64,000 nucleotides of DNA from Vespa crabro (Eukaryota > Arthropoda > Insecta > Hymenoptera > Vespidae): assembly GCF_910589235.1 (NCBI RefSeq), contig NC_060960.1, forward strand, positions 669,501 through 733,500, given 5' to 3'. Shown one piece after another: positions 49,401 through 61,849 of the stretch; the stretch's first letter is position 1; each line of letters opens with the position of its first letter. A model generated the notes under the pieces. It saw only the letters and a program-made list of their open reading frames with translations. It made no database searches and had not been told where the DNA came from. The translations under genes and the position numbers were made by a program.

Positions 49401-52053
49401 ACCAATGCGACTATCGGAATTGGAAATATTCCGAATAGTCCAGGTTTTGCCGGAGCCACTCGGAACAATGCGACTATCTGTGATAGATATGTTCCGACTA
49501 ATCGTGGGAAAGTTATGATAGTGCCTCTTGCACCAATGCGACTGCTGCAATTGGAAGTATTCCGACTATTCGAGGGATAGTTGTGCAATTGTTTCTCGAG
49601 CAAATGTGACTGCTGGGCTCGTAACTTTCCGAATAGTCGTGGGAAAGTTGTGTGAGTGCCATTCTAACCAATGCAACTGACGGAATTGGAAATGTTCCGC
49701 CTAGTTAAGGGAAAGTTATGCGAGTGCCTCTCGAACCAATGCGAAAGTCGAACTTGGAAATATTCCGATTAGTCGAGTGAATGTTGTGCGATTGTCTCTC
49801 GAACAAATACGATTATCGTACTTAAAAACATTACGACCAGTCGTGGGAAATATATACGAGGATCTATCGAACCTGTGCGAATTTCGGACGTGGAAATTAT
49901 CCTACTATTAGTGGGAGAGTTATGCGAGTAAATTGTGATCTAATGGGACTATCGGATTTTGTAATATTCCGTCTACTTGACGGAAAATTACGCGAATGAA
50001 TCCTGTACCAATGCCACTGTTGCACTTGAAAATATTCTGCCTAGTCCAGGGAAATTTATACGAATGAATCTCGAAACAATGCGACTGTTGGATCTAGAAA
50101 TATACTGACTAGTCGAGGGAGAGTTATGCGAGTACATCTCTAATCAGTGCGTCATTAGGACCTAGTAATGTAATCACTAGTTGTGGAAATTTGGGCGAGT
50201 GGCTCACGAATCAATGCGACTATCTGACTTGGAAATTTACTGCATAGTCGAGGGAAACTTATGCGAGTGGCTCTCAAACCGTTGCGACTAGTGGATTTGG
50301 AACTTACGAACTAATCGAGGGGAAGTTATCCGAGTGACCCTCGCATCAATGGGATTGTCGGACTAAGATATATTCCTTCTCGTCGGGGGAAAGTTACGAG
50401 AATGTCTCTCGAACCAATGCGACTGTCGAATTTAGAATTATTCTGACTGGTCGAGAGAAAGTTATGAGATTGTCAAATGAACCAATGCAACTGTCGTACT
50501 TGAATATATTCCGACTAGTATAGGGGTAGTTATACGAGTGCCTCACGAAACAATGCAACTGTCGGACCTAGGAAAATTACATCTAGTCGAGAGAAAGTTA
50601 GGAGAGTTCATCTCGAACCACTGAGAATTTCGGACTTTTCATTGTTCCGACTACTCGTTGGAAAGATATACAAGTACCTCTCGAACCTATGCAACTATCT
50701 GACTTGGAAATATACCGACTAGTCGAGTGAGAAAGACGTGAGTGCTACACGAACCAATGCGACTGTCGAATTTAGAAATATTCCGACTGGCCCAGAGAAA
50801 ATTATGTGAGTGATTTTTGATCCAAAGCGACTGGCGGACATTGAAATATTCGAACTTGTCGAGAGTACGTTATGCGATTGGCTCTCGAACCAATGCGGCT
50901 GTCAGACTTGGAAATAACACGACTAATCGAGGGAACATTGTGCGACTGCCTCTGGATGCAAAGCAGATGTCGGAATTGGAAAGATTCCGACTAGTCGAGG
51001 GAAATTTCTGCGAGTTATTCGAGATCGAGTGCTATGGACGGACTTGAAAATCTCCCGATTAGTTGAAGGAAAATTATCCGTGTAACCAATGAGACTTTTG
51101 TACTAGGAAACATTCCGACTAGCAGTGTGAAATTTATGCGAGTGCCATTCGAACCAAAGCGTCTGTCGTACTAAGAAATATAGGGACTAGTCAAGCGAAA
51201 GGTACGTAAGTAACTTGTGAACCAATGCGACTGTCGTGCTTGGAAATATTCCGACTAGTAGAGGGAAAGTCATGCGAATGCCTCTCAAATCAATGCGGTT
51301 GTAGAACTTTGGAATATTTCGACTAGGCGAGGGATCGTTATGCGAGTGTCACTCCAACCAATGCTGCTGTCGGACTAGAAAATATTCCGTCTTGTTGGGC
51401 GAAGTTATGCGAATGCCTCTCGAGCCAATGCGGCTCTCGGACTTCGAAATATTCCTACTAGTCGACGGAAAGTTATGTAAGTATCTCTCAAAATGATGCG
51501 GCTGTCTGACGTGGAAATATTCAGCCTAGTCGAAGGAAAGATATGCGAATGACTCTGGAGACAATAAGACGGTTGGACTTGGAACTATCCCGACTAGTCT
51601 AGTAAAACTTATGCGAGTGTCTCTCGTATCAATGCGGCTATCTGACTTGGAAATATTAGGAATAGTCTAGAAAAAGTTTTACGAGTGCTTCTCGAAACAA
51701 AGCGACTGTCGGACATAGAAATATACCGAATAGTCGACGAAAAATTATTCGAGTGCCTTGCAAGCCAATTCGAATATCGGACTTGGGAATATTCCGACTA
51801 GTCATTGGAAGTTATCTGAGTTCCTCTCAAACAAATACGTCTGCTGGACTTGGAAATATTCCGACGAAAGGAGGGAAAGTTATGCAACCGACTTATGAAC
51901 TAATGCGACTTTGGGACATGGTAGCATTCTGGCTTGTCAAGGGAAAGTTATGCGAATGCCACTTGTACCAATGCTATTGTAGTAATTGGTATCATTCCGA
52001 CTATTCGAAACAAATTTTTACGAGTACCTCTCGAATCATTTCAACTGTCCGAC
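40468..52053 (+). repeat. 68-bp satellite array, block 5
   Basis: At 11.6 kb this is the longest uninterrupted satellite block. Local duplications occur at 46377-46436 (an ACTTGTATACTAATGTGA string repeated 32 bp apart) and 48545-48566 (accaatacgg doubled). The block ends at aactgtccgac, where the 5' UTR of RT-4 begins. I found no embedded element. Confidence 0.94.
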
Positions 52054-52746
52054 TATATTATATGTCCTTTCTCTTCTCCTTCATGCTCTTCTACCTAAAG
52101 TACTTTAACTAAAGTGCCTTGACTATATGATCATTCTTTAGTTCCTATGGATTTTACTCACAATAATTTTGCCAGAGCACTTGATTGCAAGATCATTATT
52201 TCCCTTCAATTTAAGTCCTTTTACTCAAGGTAATTCTACTAATGTACATGATTATATGATCTGTTGCTTCCAAGTTATCTTACCCAAAGTACTTTACGTA
52301 AGAACTGATATTATATTCTCTCTTTTCCTCCTGAGTCCCTCTACGTAAAGTACTTTTATGAAAAAATATTGATCTTATTTCATTTTTCTCCTCTCTAAGC
52401 ACTCTTACTAAAAGAGCCCATTGTTTGAGTATCATGATTACATATTCTTTCTCTACTCCCCTAAGTACTTAACTTAATTTGTCTTAATAGAGCACCCAGA
52501 CTAGATGTTCTCTGACCGCTCTTTTAAGCCCCTTCACTTAAAGCATTTCACTAATAGTACCTCAACAGTTGTCCGATCAACACACCGCCACTCCACCATT
52601 AATGGAAGTATAAGTGAGAGGTACTACATTCCTTCACAAATTATTATTATTATTACTTTTTTTAAAGCGTTTTCTTTCAGCTTAAAAGTTTTCCTTCGAC
52701 TTCTTCTTTTCTAATATTTAATTAAGAAGTCGCCCCTTTAAATTCC
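52054..52746 (+). repeat. RT-4 5' UTR: truncated minisatellite and leader
   Basis: About seven 63-bp AAAGTACTTT-type units (52054 to about 52490) are followed by the conserved leader, with CACTCCACCATTAATGGA, a (TTA)n run and TTTCTTTCAGCTT, ending just before ORF1. It corresponds to RT-3 from about 22945 onward. Confidence 0.82.
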
Positions 52747-53596
52747 TTGATAGTTGCCCGTGGGGAAAAATATTCCGGAAGTGAACTAGCGTCACGTTCG
52801 TATCTCTTGGTGGAGGCATTCCCAAAGGCGGTTGGCGGGGTGAGGAGTAGTTCACGCATAGCGTCGCTGAATGCAACTAGTGCGACCCCGAATGTTACGA
52901 ATGGATGCACTTCCAGCGTAGGGCTGCGTAAGAACGCAGCAACACGCCGGGCTAGTGCGTGTTCGTCGTCCAAGGCCGCTCAACGAGCGACATTCCGCTG
53001 CTTTACTACCCCCGCATAACCAGGGCTACATCAGGTGGCAAACAGTCTTCGAGAGGCTATAGTAGTTTCGGGAAGGTGCGATAGGAGTTTGTTGAGGCCA
53101 TCTTCTTAGGCCGTGCAAACAAATGCCGCTGACGCTAAATCGGCTGGGATTAGTTTAGGGGAAAACAGTACCAGAACAGCCGCGATAAGTCCTTCCAGTA
53201 CGAATAATGGACTCGTCGAACAGATCCCAGGATGCGGATAGATAATCACGCGACCGCGAACTCGATCCTACGTCCGCATGCTTCCCGCGCATAACTCCCT
53301 GGAAGCGGAACTTACGCCCCCAGTCCCTACAAATAGCAACAACCCCCGCGACAACAGCGCCAAATGAACGCATGAACAAGTCCCCGTAGCTCCGATAATA
53401 GAGCAAGACGCCGAGCAGGACAGCGAGGATATATCCCGGGAACTTCCGTAAACAACCCTAGAAATAGGCTACGCTCCATTGGCAATTCTTGAAGCGGACG
53501 ACACACCTGAAACCACAGATGCCATAAGCGTGGATCTTCAACTCGAGGCATTGCGGGTCACTTGCAGAATCCTGCGCATCCACCCGCGGTAACGAA
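52747..53596 (+). pseudogene. RT-4 ORF1 (decayed)
   Basis: The conserved N-terminus reads (L)IVARGEKYSGSELAS with TTG at 52747 where RT-3 and RT-6 have ATG. A Ser/Ala/Thr-rich body follows (ASLNATSATPNVTNGCTSS) and stops at 53017-53019. Later segments show ENSTRTAAISPSSTNN-like sequence, the TAG after a CG pair near 53240 shared with RT-1 and RT-6, and the acidic tail. From about 53140 onward it is almost identical to RT-6, while the part before is clearly more diverged. Confidence 0.68.
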
Positions 53597-54390
53597 ATGA
53601 AATCGGCTAAGGCACCACCTCACGTAAATCGTGCGTTCTCAAAAATTCATTTATTGCAGCTAAATATCAGACGTTTTAAATCGGTAACGGGCGAAGTACG
53701 CGAACTGATTTGCCAAAAGCTCTTGGAATGCAACTTCTACAGGAGACGTACGTCAAAAAGCAAGGGACAGGATACGAGATAATAGGATTAGGCAACAGGA
53801 CAAGAAATGTTGCTATTTGCGATGAGAGATCTTGGTCTGCGGTCGTGGCGACCGATCCAAACATCACATTGCTATTTATCTCGCAGCTCAGGAATGTGAA
53901 CTGCGTCTGTGCAGAATTGCAAGGACCCGGCTCCTCCTTCTACGTCGTCTCGCACTACTTTCAGTACAGCGACATAATAGAAGAGCACCTTAGGAACTTG
54001 GAATCAGTTAATCGTGCCCAAAGGAGGGAGAGAAAAATAGTATCACTTGACACTAACGCGCAATCTCTTTTCTGGGGCCCTCAGGGCACAGACGAAAGAG
54101 GTCTAAAATTTATTGACGACATAAAGCAGCCATCTACATTCTGGACCACGAAAGGCTCTTCATATATCGACGTAAACCTCTCGTTGCACAGCATGAGCCG
54201 ACTAATTGTCCAAAGGAATGTAAGAATAGACTGGACGTCCAGTGACCATAATTCAATAGACATCGCGATACATCCCATCGAATTTGGTCTTGGGGGTGGA
54301 GCTCGAGTCGACGGGAACAGGAGGCTCAATATCAGGAGACCCAATTGGGACCTGTTCGCTTGCTCTCACTCACCGCGGCAATGCTAGATG
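53597..54390 (+). pseudogene. RT-4 ORF2 endonuclease domain (one frameshift)
   Basis: This is the best-preserved endonuclease of the family here; its job would be to nick the target DNA and prime reverse transcription. The ATG at 53597 leads into KIHLLQLNIRR with the catalytic Asn. A one-base loss near 53727 shifts the frame. The Glu motif reads LLQETYVKK, then GTGYEIIGLGNRTRNVAI. Further on are SLDTNAQSLFWGPQGTDERG (Asp/Asn), STFWTTKGSSYIDVNLS and DWTSSDHNSIDIAI (Asp-His pair). The spacing between DERG and STFW is shorter than usual for R1-type enzymes. The frame ends at a stop at about 54387, just before the element breaks off. Confidence 0.88.
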
Positions 54391-54417
54391 GAAGCAGTTC
54401 AGGATTGGCTAGATGTG

Positions 54418-57400
54418 TATAGTTATGGGAGTGCCTCTCTAACCATTGCTATGGTCGTACCCAAGAATATTGCATCTAGTCGAAGGAAAGTTATGCGAGT
54501 GACAAGTGATCCAAAATGACTATAGGTTTTGGAAATATTTTAAATAGACCAGATAAAATTGTGTGTGTGCCACTCGAAACAATGGGACTCTCGGACATAG
54601 ACATATTCCGACTAGTCGAGGGAAAGTTATGCGAATGACTTGTGATCCAGTGCGTCTATTGGTCTTGGAAATTTTCCAAATAGGCGAGAAAAATTTGTAA
54701 AGTTGCCACTCGAACCAATGCGACTGTCGGACTTAGCAATATTCATTTTAGTCGAGGAAATGTTATGCGAGTGTTTCTCGGAACAATGCGACCCCTGGAC
54801 CTAGAAATATTGTGACTGGACGAGGGAAAGTTATACGTGTGACATGTCAGCCAAAGCGACAGTGGGAATTGGAAATATTCCGATTAGTCTAGGGAAAGTT
54901 ATGCGAGTAACCAGTGACCCTACGCGAAAATCGGACTTAAAATTTTGCCGACTAGTCGAGGAAAAGTTATGCGAATGACTTTCAATCCATTGCATCGTTT
55001 GTACTTGGAAATTACGGACTAGGCGAGTGAACATATGCAAGTGCCACTCGAACCAATGCGGCTGTCAGACGGGGGAATATTATGTCTAGTGCCATTAAAA
55101 ACAATGCGAATGTCGGCCTTGGAAATATTCCGACTAGTCGAGAAAGAAGTCTGCGGATGACTTGTGAGCCAATGCGACTGTCGCACTTGCTAATATTACG
55201 ACGAGTAGAGAAAATGTAGGGTGCAAGATATTCGAGTGCCACTCGAAACAATGCGGTTATCGATCTTGGTAGACCTCCGACTAGTTGAAGAAAAGTTATG
55301 CGAGCGATTTCTGAACCATTACGACATTCAGTATTGGAAATTTTTTGAATAGTTGGTAGAAAGTTGTACGAATTCCTCCGAAAACAATGCGGCTGTCGGA
55401 TTGAAAAAATTTCAATTAGTCGAGGAATAATTACGCGAGTAATTTATGAACCAATACGACGATCGGACTTGGAAATATCCCGACAATTCGAGGGAAACTT
55501 ATCCGAGTGTCTCTCGAACCAATGCGTCTGTCAGGCTTGGAAATATTCCAATTAGTCGGAATAAAGTTATGCGAGAGCCACTCGAATCAATGCGATAATC
55601 TTTCATAGATATGTTCCGACTATTCGTGGAAAAGTCATGAGAGTGTCTCTCGCAGCATACGAATGTCATAATTGAAAGTACTTCATTTATTCAAGGGAAA
55701 GATGTGCACGTGTTTCCCTAATAAATGCGATTATCGGGCATGGAACTTTCCAAATAGACGAGAGAAAGTTGTAAGTGTGCCATTCCAACCAACGCAAATG
55801 ACGTATTTGGAATTATTCCGCGTAGTTAAGGGAAAGATATTCGAGAGCCTCTCGAACCAATATGAAAGTAGGACTTGGAAATATACCGTCTAGTCGAGGG
55901 AATGTTATGCAAGTACCTCTCGATACAAAGAGACCGTCGGAGTTCGAATTGTTCCGACTAGTCGAGGGAATATTATGCGAATAATTAGTGAACCAATGAC
56001 ACTATCAGACTTTGAAATATTCTGAATGTACGTTGGAACGTCATTCGAGTGGCTCTTGAATTAATGCGACAGCCGGACTTGGAAGTATACCGTCTAGTCG
56101 AGGGAATTTTATGCGAGTGAATCTCGAACAAATACGACTGTCTTACTTGGAAAGTATTCGAGAGACTGTTATGCGAGTGCCTCTCGAACCAATATGACTG
56201 TCGGACTAGGATATAATCCGACTAGTGAAGAGCAAGCTATGCGAGTGATTTGTGAATCAATGCAACTGTAGTCCTTGGAAATATTCCGATTACATGAGTA
56301 ATAGTTATGCTAGTGCCTCTTGAACCAATACGGCGGCCGGTCTTGAAAATATGTCAAATGTTCCGGGAATGTTATGCGATTGCTTCTCGGACCATATCGA
56401 CTGTCGGACTTGGGAATTTTTAACAGTTGCGGGAAAGTTACGGGAATGTCTCTCCTACCAATGCGACTGTCGGACTTGAAAATATTCCGACTATTCGAGG
56501 AATATTATGCGATTCCCAATCGGAACAATGCGACTGTCAAATTTGGAAAAATTCGGACTAGCCGAGAATAAGTTGTGCGATTGATTTTTGAGGCAATGTG
56601 AATTTCGTGCTAGGAAATATTCCGAATAGTCGAGGGAAAGTCATGCGAGTGCCTCTCGAAACAAAGCGGCTTCGGACTTGGAAATATTCCGACTAGTCGA
56701 GGGAAAAATATGCGAGTGACTTGTGAATCAATGCAATTGTCGGGCTTAGAAATATTCTGGGTAGTCGAGGGAAAGTTATGCGAGTGCTCTTGATCCAGTT
56801 CGACTGCCAGATTTGGAAATATTATGAACAGTCGATAGAACATAAGGCGAGTGAACACGAACAAATACGACAGTCAGGCTTGGATATATCCCGACTAGTA
56901 AAGAAAAAACTATGCGAGTGACTTGTGATTCAATGCTTCTGTCGGGCTGAAAATATACCGACTGGTCGATTGATAGTTTTGCGAGTGCCTCCCGAACCAT
57001 TGCTACTTCCGGACTTGGAAATATTCCGACTGGTCGAGTGAAAGTTATGCGAGTACCTCTTGATCCAATGCGGTTGCCTGACTTGGATATATTCCAACTG
57101 GTCCGGGGAAGATTACGCGAGTGATGCTGGAACTAAAGCATCTGTCGGGATTGGAAATATTCCGTCTAATCGAAGGAAAATTATTCGAGTTACTTGAATA
57201 CCAATACGATTGTCGGGCTTGGAAATATTCCGACTATTCGAGGGACAGTTATGTGAGTGCCTATGGAACAAATCCTGCTGTCGAACTTAGACCTATTCCG
57301 TCCAGTAGAGAGATACTTACGCATGTAACTCTCAAACCAATGCGGCTGTCGGACTTACAAATATTCCGTCTAATCAAGTGAACTTTATACAAATGACTCA

Positions 57401-57442
57401 GGAACCAATGCGGCAGTCCGACTTGTATATACTCCGACATTC
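54418..57442 (+). repeat. 68-bp satellite array, block 6
   Basis: This is 3.0 kb of satellite separating the 5' part (RT-4) from the 3' part (RT-5). A monomer string at about 54710-54800 (TTAGCAATATTCATTTTAG, then GGACCTAGAAATATT) belongs to the same variant series as the flanks of RT-3 and RT-6. No gene was seen. Confidence 0.93.
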
Positions 57443-59178
57443 CATCCCAAATTGTAGAACTTTTCAACGGATTACTCCAATGGGGTATCTTCCCGTCTAT
57501 TTGAAAAAGCGCTCCTTAAGAGCCCTCCTGATATCGACAACAAAGAAATGTAAGAACCCGAGCCCTATAGTTTGAAATGCCTTCTCTGCGTCGTCGGGAC
57601 GGTAATGGAAAGGCTGCTGATGCAGCGCCTCACCAAAACCTCCCTCGGGCCGGGAAAAATATCGGACAAACCGGTTGGGTCTATCCAGGGTCGTTCCACA
57701 GAAGACGCAATCGTAGAGATAAGTCGTATCGTTTCTGCCTCCTCACGGAGATATGTCGTCGCGTTGTTAATGGACTTCTCAGGAGCATTCAACAACGTTT
57801 GGTGGTCCCTAATTCTCAAGGCACTCCATGATCGGGACTGTCCGTGGAACGCCTTTAAAATGATGACAAGCTACTTCGCGGATGGTAAGGTTGAAATCCC
57901 TCAGAGAGAATATGAGGGTTCAAAGCAGGCCTCAAGAGAATGCCCATAAAGTTCGGTCCTCGGCCCGTTGTAATCGAAACTTATGTTCGACCAGCACCTT
58001 AGGACCCAGGAGGAATCCTCGGAAGTCAACGTGATCGCGTACGCGGACGACCTACTCGTCAACGTGGATGGAGACTCAAGGAAAGAACTCGAAGAGAAAG
58101 TAAATCGCGTGGTTAACAGCATCACCGGATGGTGCACGTCGGCGAAATTGACAATATCTGAGCGTAAGACGGAAGCAATTGTCCTTAAGAACGATTGGGT
58201 TAAATGGAAACCAAACGGCCGAAGTGGAGGAAAAGATCAAGATAAAAAGCGGAAAATGGCGAAAAAAACCGACCTAGCGAGCAGGCCTCCGACCATAAAG
58301 ATAGGGAACAATAATATTAAATTTAGGAATTCCGTTAGATACCTCAGGGAATATTTCGATAAAGGGCTGGGGGTTACAACACACTAACATTACCTCAACG
58401 ACAAGTTCGGCCCATTGTTTACAATGCTAGGTAGGTTAGCAGCTAGAGAATTGGGACTTCACCACTGCGCCCTCCGACGATCTATCGAGGCGTGCTTACG
58501 CCTACGATCACATACACGGCATCAGGATTGTCTGATCTCTTCACGGAAGGTAATCTCAGAAAGCTAAGCGCGACCCATCGATCGGCCCACATCTCAGTCA
58601 CATCCGCGTATCGCACAACTGCAACGGAATCCCTCTGCGTTATAGCAACGGAGTCCACGATAGATCTACAGTTATTCAAACGGAGGGGACAATTCAATAT
58701 TAGGAAAAATATGTGCTCCGAAACAGCTACGCTAAAATCGGAAGGCACGAATATTAAACGCGTGATAGCAAGACATGTCGATGAGGAAATCTCTAGGGTT
58801 TTGCAGTCTAGGTGGGAGAGCACCTCCAAAGGAAGGAGAACATACGCGTTACTCCCGAACATAAAGAACAGGATGGGTGCCCGTATCGTTTCTCCTAACA
58901 ATTTCACAAATCAGTTTCTTGCAGGACATGAAGCCTTCAAAGCCATGCTGACGTCGCTGGACATCATCATGGAAAATCCATGCAAGTGTGGCGAGGAGGA
59001 CTCGATTTCGCATCACATCATCGACTGTCCGGTTTTTAATCCACGGAGATAGGCTCTGGAAGAAATTTTCTGTGAAAGGAGTGGGCCGGAAACAGCGAGA
59101 CATCTTATCTCCACGGCCGAGGTCTTCTCCCTCTTCGCGGAGTTTTGCACAGAATCCCTCATCATAAAGGGTCATTAG
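57443..59178 (+). pseudogene. RT-5 ORF2: reverse transcriptase and C-terminal domain (YADD kept)
   Basis: Would copy element RNA into DNA at the nick. In order: a frameshifted fingers part with LPVYLKKRSL; then VMERLLMQRL, GKISDKPVGSIQGRSTEDAI, VALLMDFSGAFNNVWW (motif A Asp) and LHDRDCPWNAFKMMTSYFAD. A TAA follows RECP at about 57949, where RT-3 has PQGS. The catalytic box AYADDLLVNVDGD has YADD at 58040-58051. Next are SAKLTISERKTEAIVLKNDW and SVRYLREYFDKGLGVTTH, a stop, then the C-terminal part from 58492 with knuckle CKCGEEDSISHHIIDC (about 58981-59028). The end is LFAEFCTESLIIKGH in another frame, with TAG at 59176-59178. The YADD box survives, but stops and frameshifts make it inactive. 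Confidence 0.92.
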
Positions 59179-59651
59179 TTCATAAATCCTGTTCAGTCGG
59201 GATTGTCGGAGATCTGGTAATGAGAGTGGGTGCCTGCAATCTTCTCAGGATAGTCCACACTCGAATGGGATAGGGTCGATGTACGTACGCATCTTCCTAT
59301 TTATCATTTTTATCATTTTTTTCCTCCATCGCCGAACTCTCGCTAATAAACATTCTATCCTTCCGTTTCTATCTTATCCTATGTTACGAGTGCCAAGGCT
59401 CGTGGCACAGAGAGTGGGCCTCCCCGTCGTTCCAGTGGGCACGGCCGGCATGACCGTGGATATGCAATATTGCGAGGATGTTTATCGTGGTTAAACCGCT
59501 CACCCTGCCCAGCCGGGAAGAATTTCGGGTTTTTCCGAGTTCGGTCACTTGGCCGTGGTGATTGCAGCTTATAGACAGCTCCGTAGAGTATTCCTGAATG
59601 GACGAGATAGCTTAGTTGCAGATACACCATAAGAGTCCACCTTTGCTATAA
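59179..59651 (+). other. RT-5 3' UTR
   Basis: Homologous to the RT-2 and RT-3 tails. Both hairpins are degraded: the first reads cctgcc-cagcc-gggaag at 59504-59520, and the terminal one is no longer complementary. The 3' junction itself is intact. Confidence 0.72.
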
Positions 59652-59668
59652 ACTGTCCGATTTGGAGA
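59652..59668 (+). repeat. RT-5 right target-site copy
   Basis: The bases actgtccgatttggaga follow the element. They match the RT-2 right copy at 16 of 17 positions. The matching left copy is absent because the left part of RT-5 is missing. Confidence 0.8.
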
Positions 59669-61833
59669 CATTCCGACTAATCGAGGGAAAATCATGCGAA
59701 TATATTAAGAAACAATGCGATTGACGGGCTTTAAAATATTCTGACTAGACGAGGAAAAGTTATTCGAGTGTTTCACGAACCAATGCAGCTGTCGGACTTG
59801 GAATAATTCCGACTAGTCAAGGGAAATTTATGCAAGTGCCTCTCGAACAATTGCGGCTGTTGAACTTGGAAATATTCCGATATTGCGAAAGAACGTTTTG
59901 CAAGCCCTCTCGAATCATTGCGGCTGTCGGACTTGGAAATATTCCGATTAGTCGACAGAAAATTATTCCGATGACTTGTGAACTAATGCGTCTGTCAGAT
60001 ATGGAAATATGCAAACTATACAAGGGAAAATTATGCGAGTTCTTCTCAAACATATACGACTGCCGGTATTAGAAATATTCCGACTAAACGAGAGAATGTC
60101 ATGCGAGTGCCTCTCGAACCAATACGACAGTTGCACTTGGATATAATCCGACTAGTCGTGGGAAAGTTATGCAAGTTCATCTCGAACCAATGTGTCAGCT
60201 GGACCTAGAAATATTCTTACTAATAGTTCGGAAGTTATGAGAAAGCTTATGAGAGAGTTATGAGAGAGAGTTAAGAGAGACCAGAAACAATGCGATTGTC
60301 GGACTTATCAATATTCCTTCCAATCGAAGTAAGCTTATGTGAGTGACTTGTGAACCAATGAAACTGTCAGACTTGGGAATATTCTTACAAGTCGAGGGAA
60401 ATGTATGCGAGTAGCTCTCGAACCAATGCCTCTGTCAGACTTAGAAATATTTCGACTATATGAAGCAAAGTTGTGTGAGTTCCACTCCAACCAATGCGGC
60501 TGTCGGATCTAGAAATATTCAGAATTGTCATGGAAAAAGTTATGAGAGTGCACTTCGTAGCAATACGATTGTCCGACATGGAAATATTCCGATTTGTCGA
60601 GGGAAATTTATGCAAATGCCTTGTGAACCAACGCGACTGTCAGGCTTAGGACTATTCATTTTAGTTGAGGGAAAGTTATGCGAGTGTATCTCGAACTAAT
60701 GCGACAGCTAGACCTAGAAATATTCCGAGTAGTAATGAAAAATTTATGGGAGTGCACATAAAACCAATGCGATTGTCGTAATTATCAATATTCCTACTAG
60801 TCAAAGAAAGGATATGAAAGTGACCTTTGAACTAATGGGACTGTCGAACTTAGAAATATTCCGACTAGTCACAGGAAAGTTATGCGAGTGACTTGAGATC
60901 AAATGGTACTTTGGGACTCGGAAATATACCGCCTAGTCAAGGGAATGTTATGGGAGTTTCTCTCGAACCATTGCGGTGGTCAGTCCAAGAATTATTCCAT
61001 CTAGTCGAGGGAAACTTACGCGAATGATTTGTGAACCAATGCGACTGTTTTGTTAATATACCGACTAGTCGAGAGAAAAATATGCGAGTGTCGCTCGAAC
61101 CAATGCGGCTATCGTACCTTGAAATATTCCGACTAGTCGAGGGAATGTTAGGCCAAAGACTTGTGAGTCAATGCGGATTTGGTAATTGGAAATATTCCGC
61201 CTAGGCAAGGGAAAGTTATGCGTGTGACGCTGGCACCAATGCGACCGTCGGATTTAGATATATACCGACTATTCATGAGAATGTTATACGTGTGCCTCTC
61301 GAACCATTGCGATGGTCGAACGTAGAAATATTCCCTCTAATCGAGTGAAAGTTATGAGAGTGACACGTGAACAAATTCGATTATTGGTCTTGGAAATATT
61401 TACTATTAAGTAGACGAAATAATTAAGTAGACGAAGTTATTAATACTATTAAGTAGACGAAAATAATTTGTGTGAGTGCCACTCGAACCTATGCGACTGT
61501 CGTACTTAACAATATTCATTTTTGTCGAGGAAAAGTTATGCGAGTGCATCTCGGACCAATGCGACTGCTGGATCTAAAAATATTCCGACTAGTACTGGAA
61601 AAGTTATTAGAGTGTACCTTAAACAAACGCGACTGTTGTACTTAACAATATTCCATCTTGTCGACGTAAGGTTATGTGAGTGATTTGTGAACCAATGAGA
61701 CTGTCGGACTTAGATATATTCCGTCTAGTGGATGGATAGTTATGAGAGTGACTCTCGAAACAATTCTACTGTTGGTCCTAGAAATATTCCAACTAGACGA
61801 AAAATAAATACGAGCGACTTGTGTACCAATGCG

Positions 61834-61849
61834 ACTGTCACGTTGGAGA
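61834..61849 (+). repeat. RT-6 left target-site copy
   Basis: The bases actgtcacgttggaga directly precede ttctcct, the element's first bases, as for RT-3. The right-hand partner lies beyond the window. Confidence 0.75.

Larger units (their letters stand above)
52054..54417 (+). mobile_element. RT-4: 5' half of the retrotransposon (truncated at both ends)
   Basis: This copy enters the minisatellite 5' UTR about 600 bp in from the full-length start, at satellite bases aactgtccgac, so it is a 5'-truncated insertion at the family's usual target position. It continues through leader, ORF1 and the endonuclease domain. It then stops abruptly just after the endonuclease at about 54417, where satellite resumes at agttatgg. 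The 3' end is missing, so the right break is a deletion or exchange, not an integration junction. RT-5 (57443-59651) could be the separated 3' part. Confidence 0.88.
57443..59651 (+). mobile_element. RT-5: 3' half of the retrotransposon
   Basis: This begins inside the RT fingers (counterpart of RT-3 at about 26530) at an off-target satellite position (after ccgac), and runs to the normal 3' end (gctataa). There satellite resumes with actgtccgatttggaga. Left break non-canonical, right end canonical. Together with RT-4 it lacks only about 630 bp of the element. Confidence 0.9.
59652..61849 (+). repeat. 68-bp satellite array, block 7
   Basis: This is 2.2 kb of satellite between RT-5 and RT-6. 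Variant strings containing ATTATCAATATTCC or near forms recur at about 60295, 60770 and 61635, spacings of about 475 (7 units) and 865 bp, showing local higher-order structure. Purine-rich (gagagagtta) and AAGTAGACGA expansions lie at 60232-60281 and 61401-61465. No gene was seen. Confidence 0.93.

Noticed and set aside
54418..57442. Treating RT-4 and RT-5 as one annotated element
   Set aside because: The break points are off target, about 630 bp of element are missing, and common origin cannot be shown without divergence analysis, so they are listed separately.
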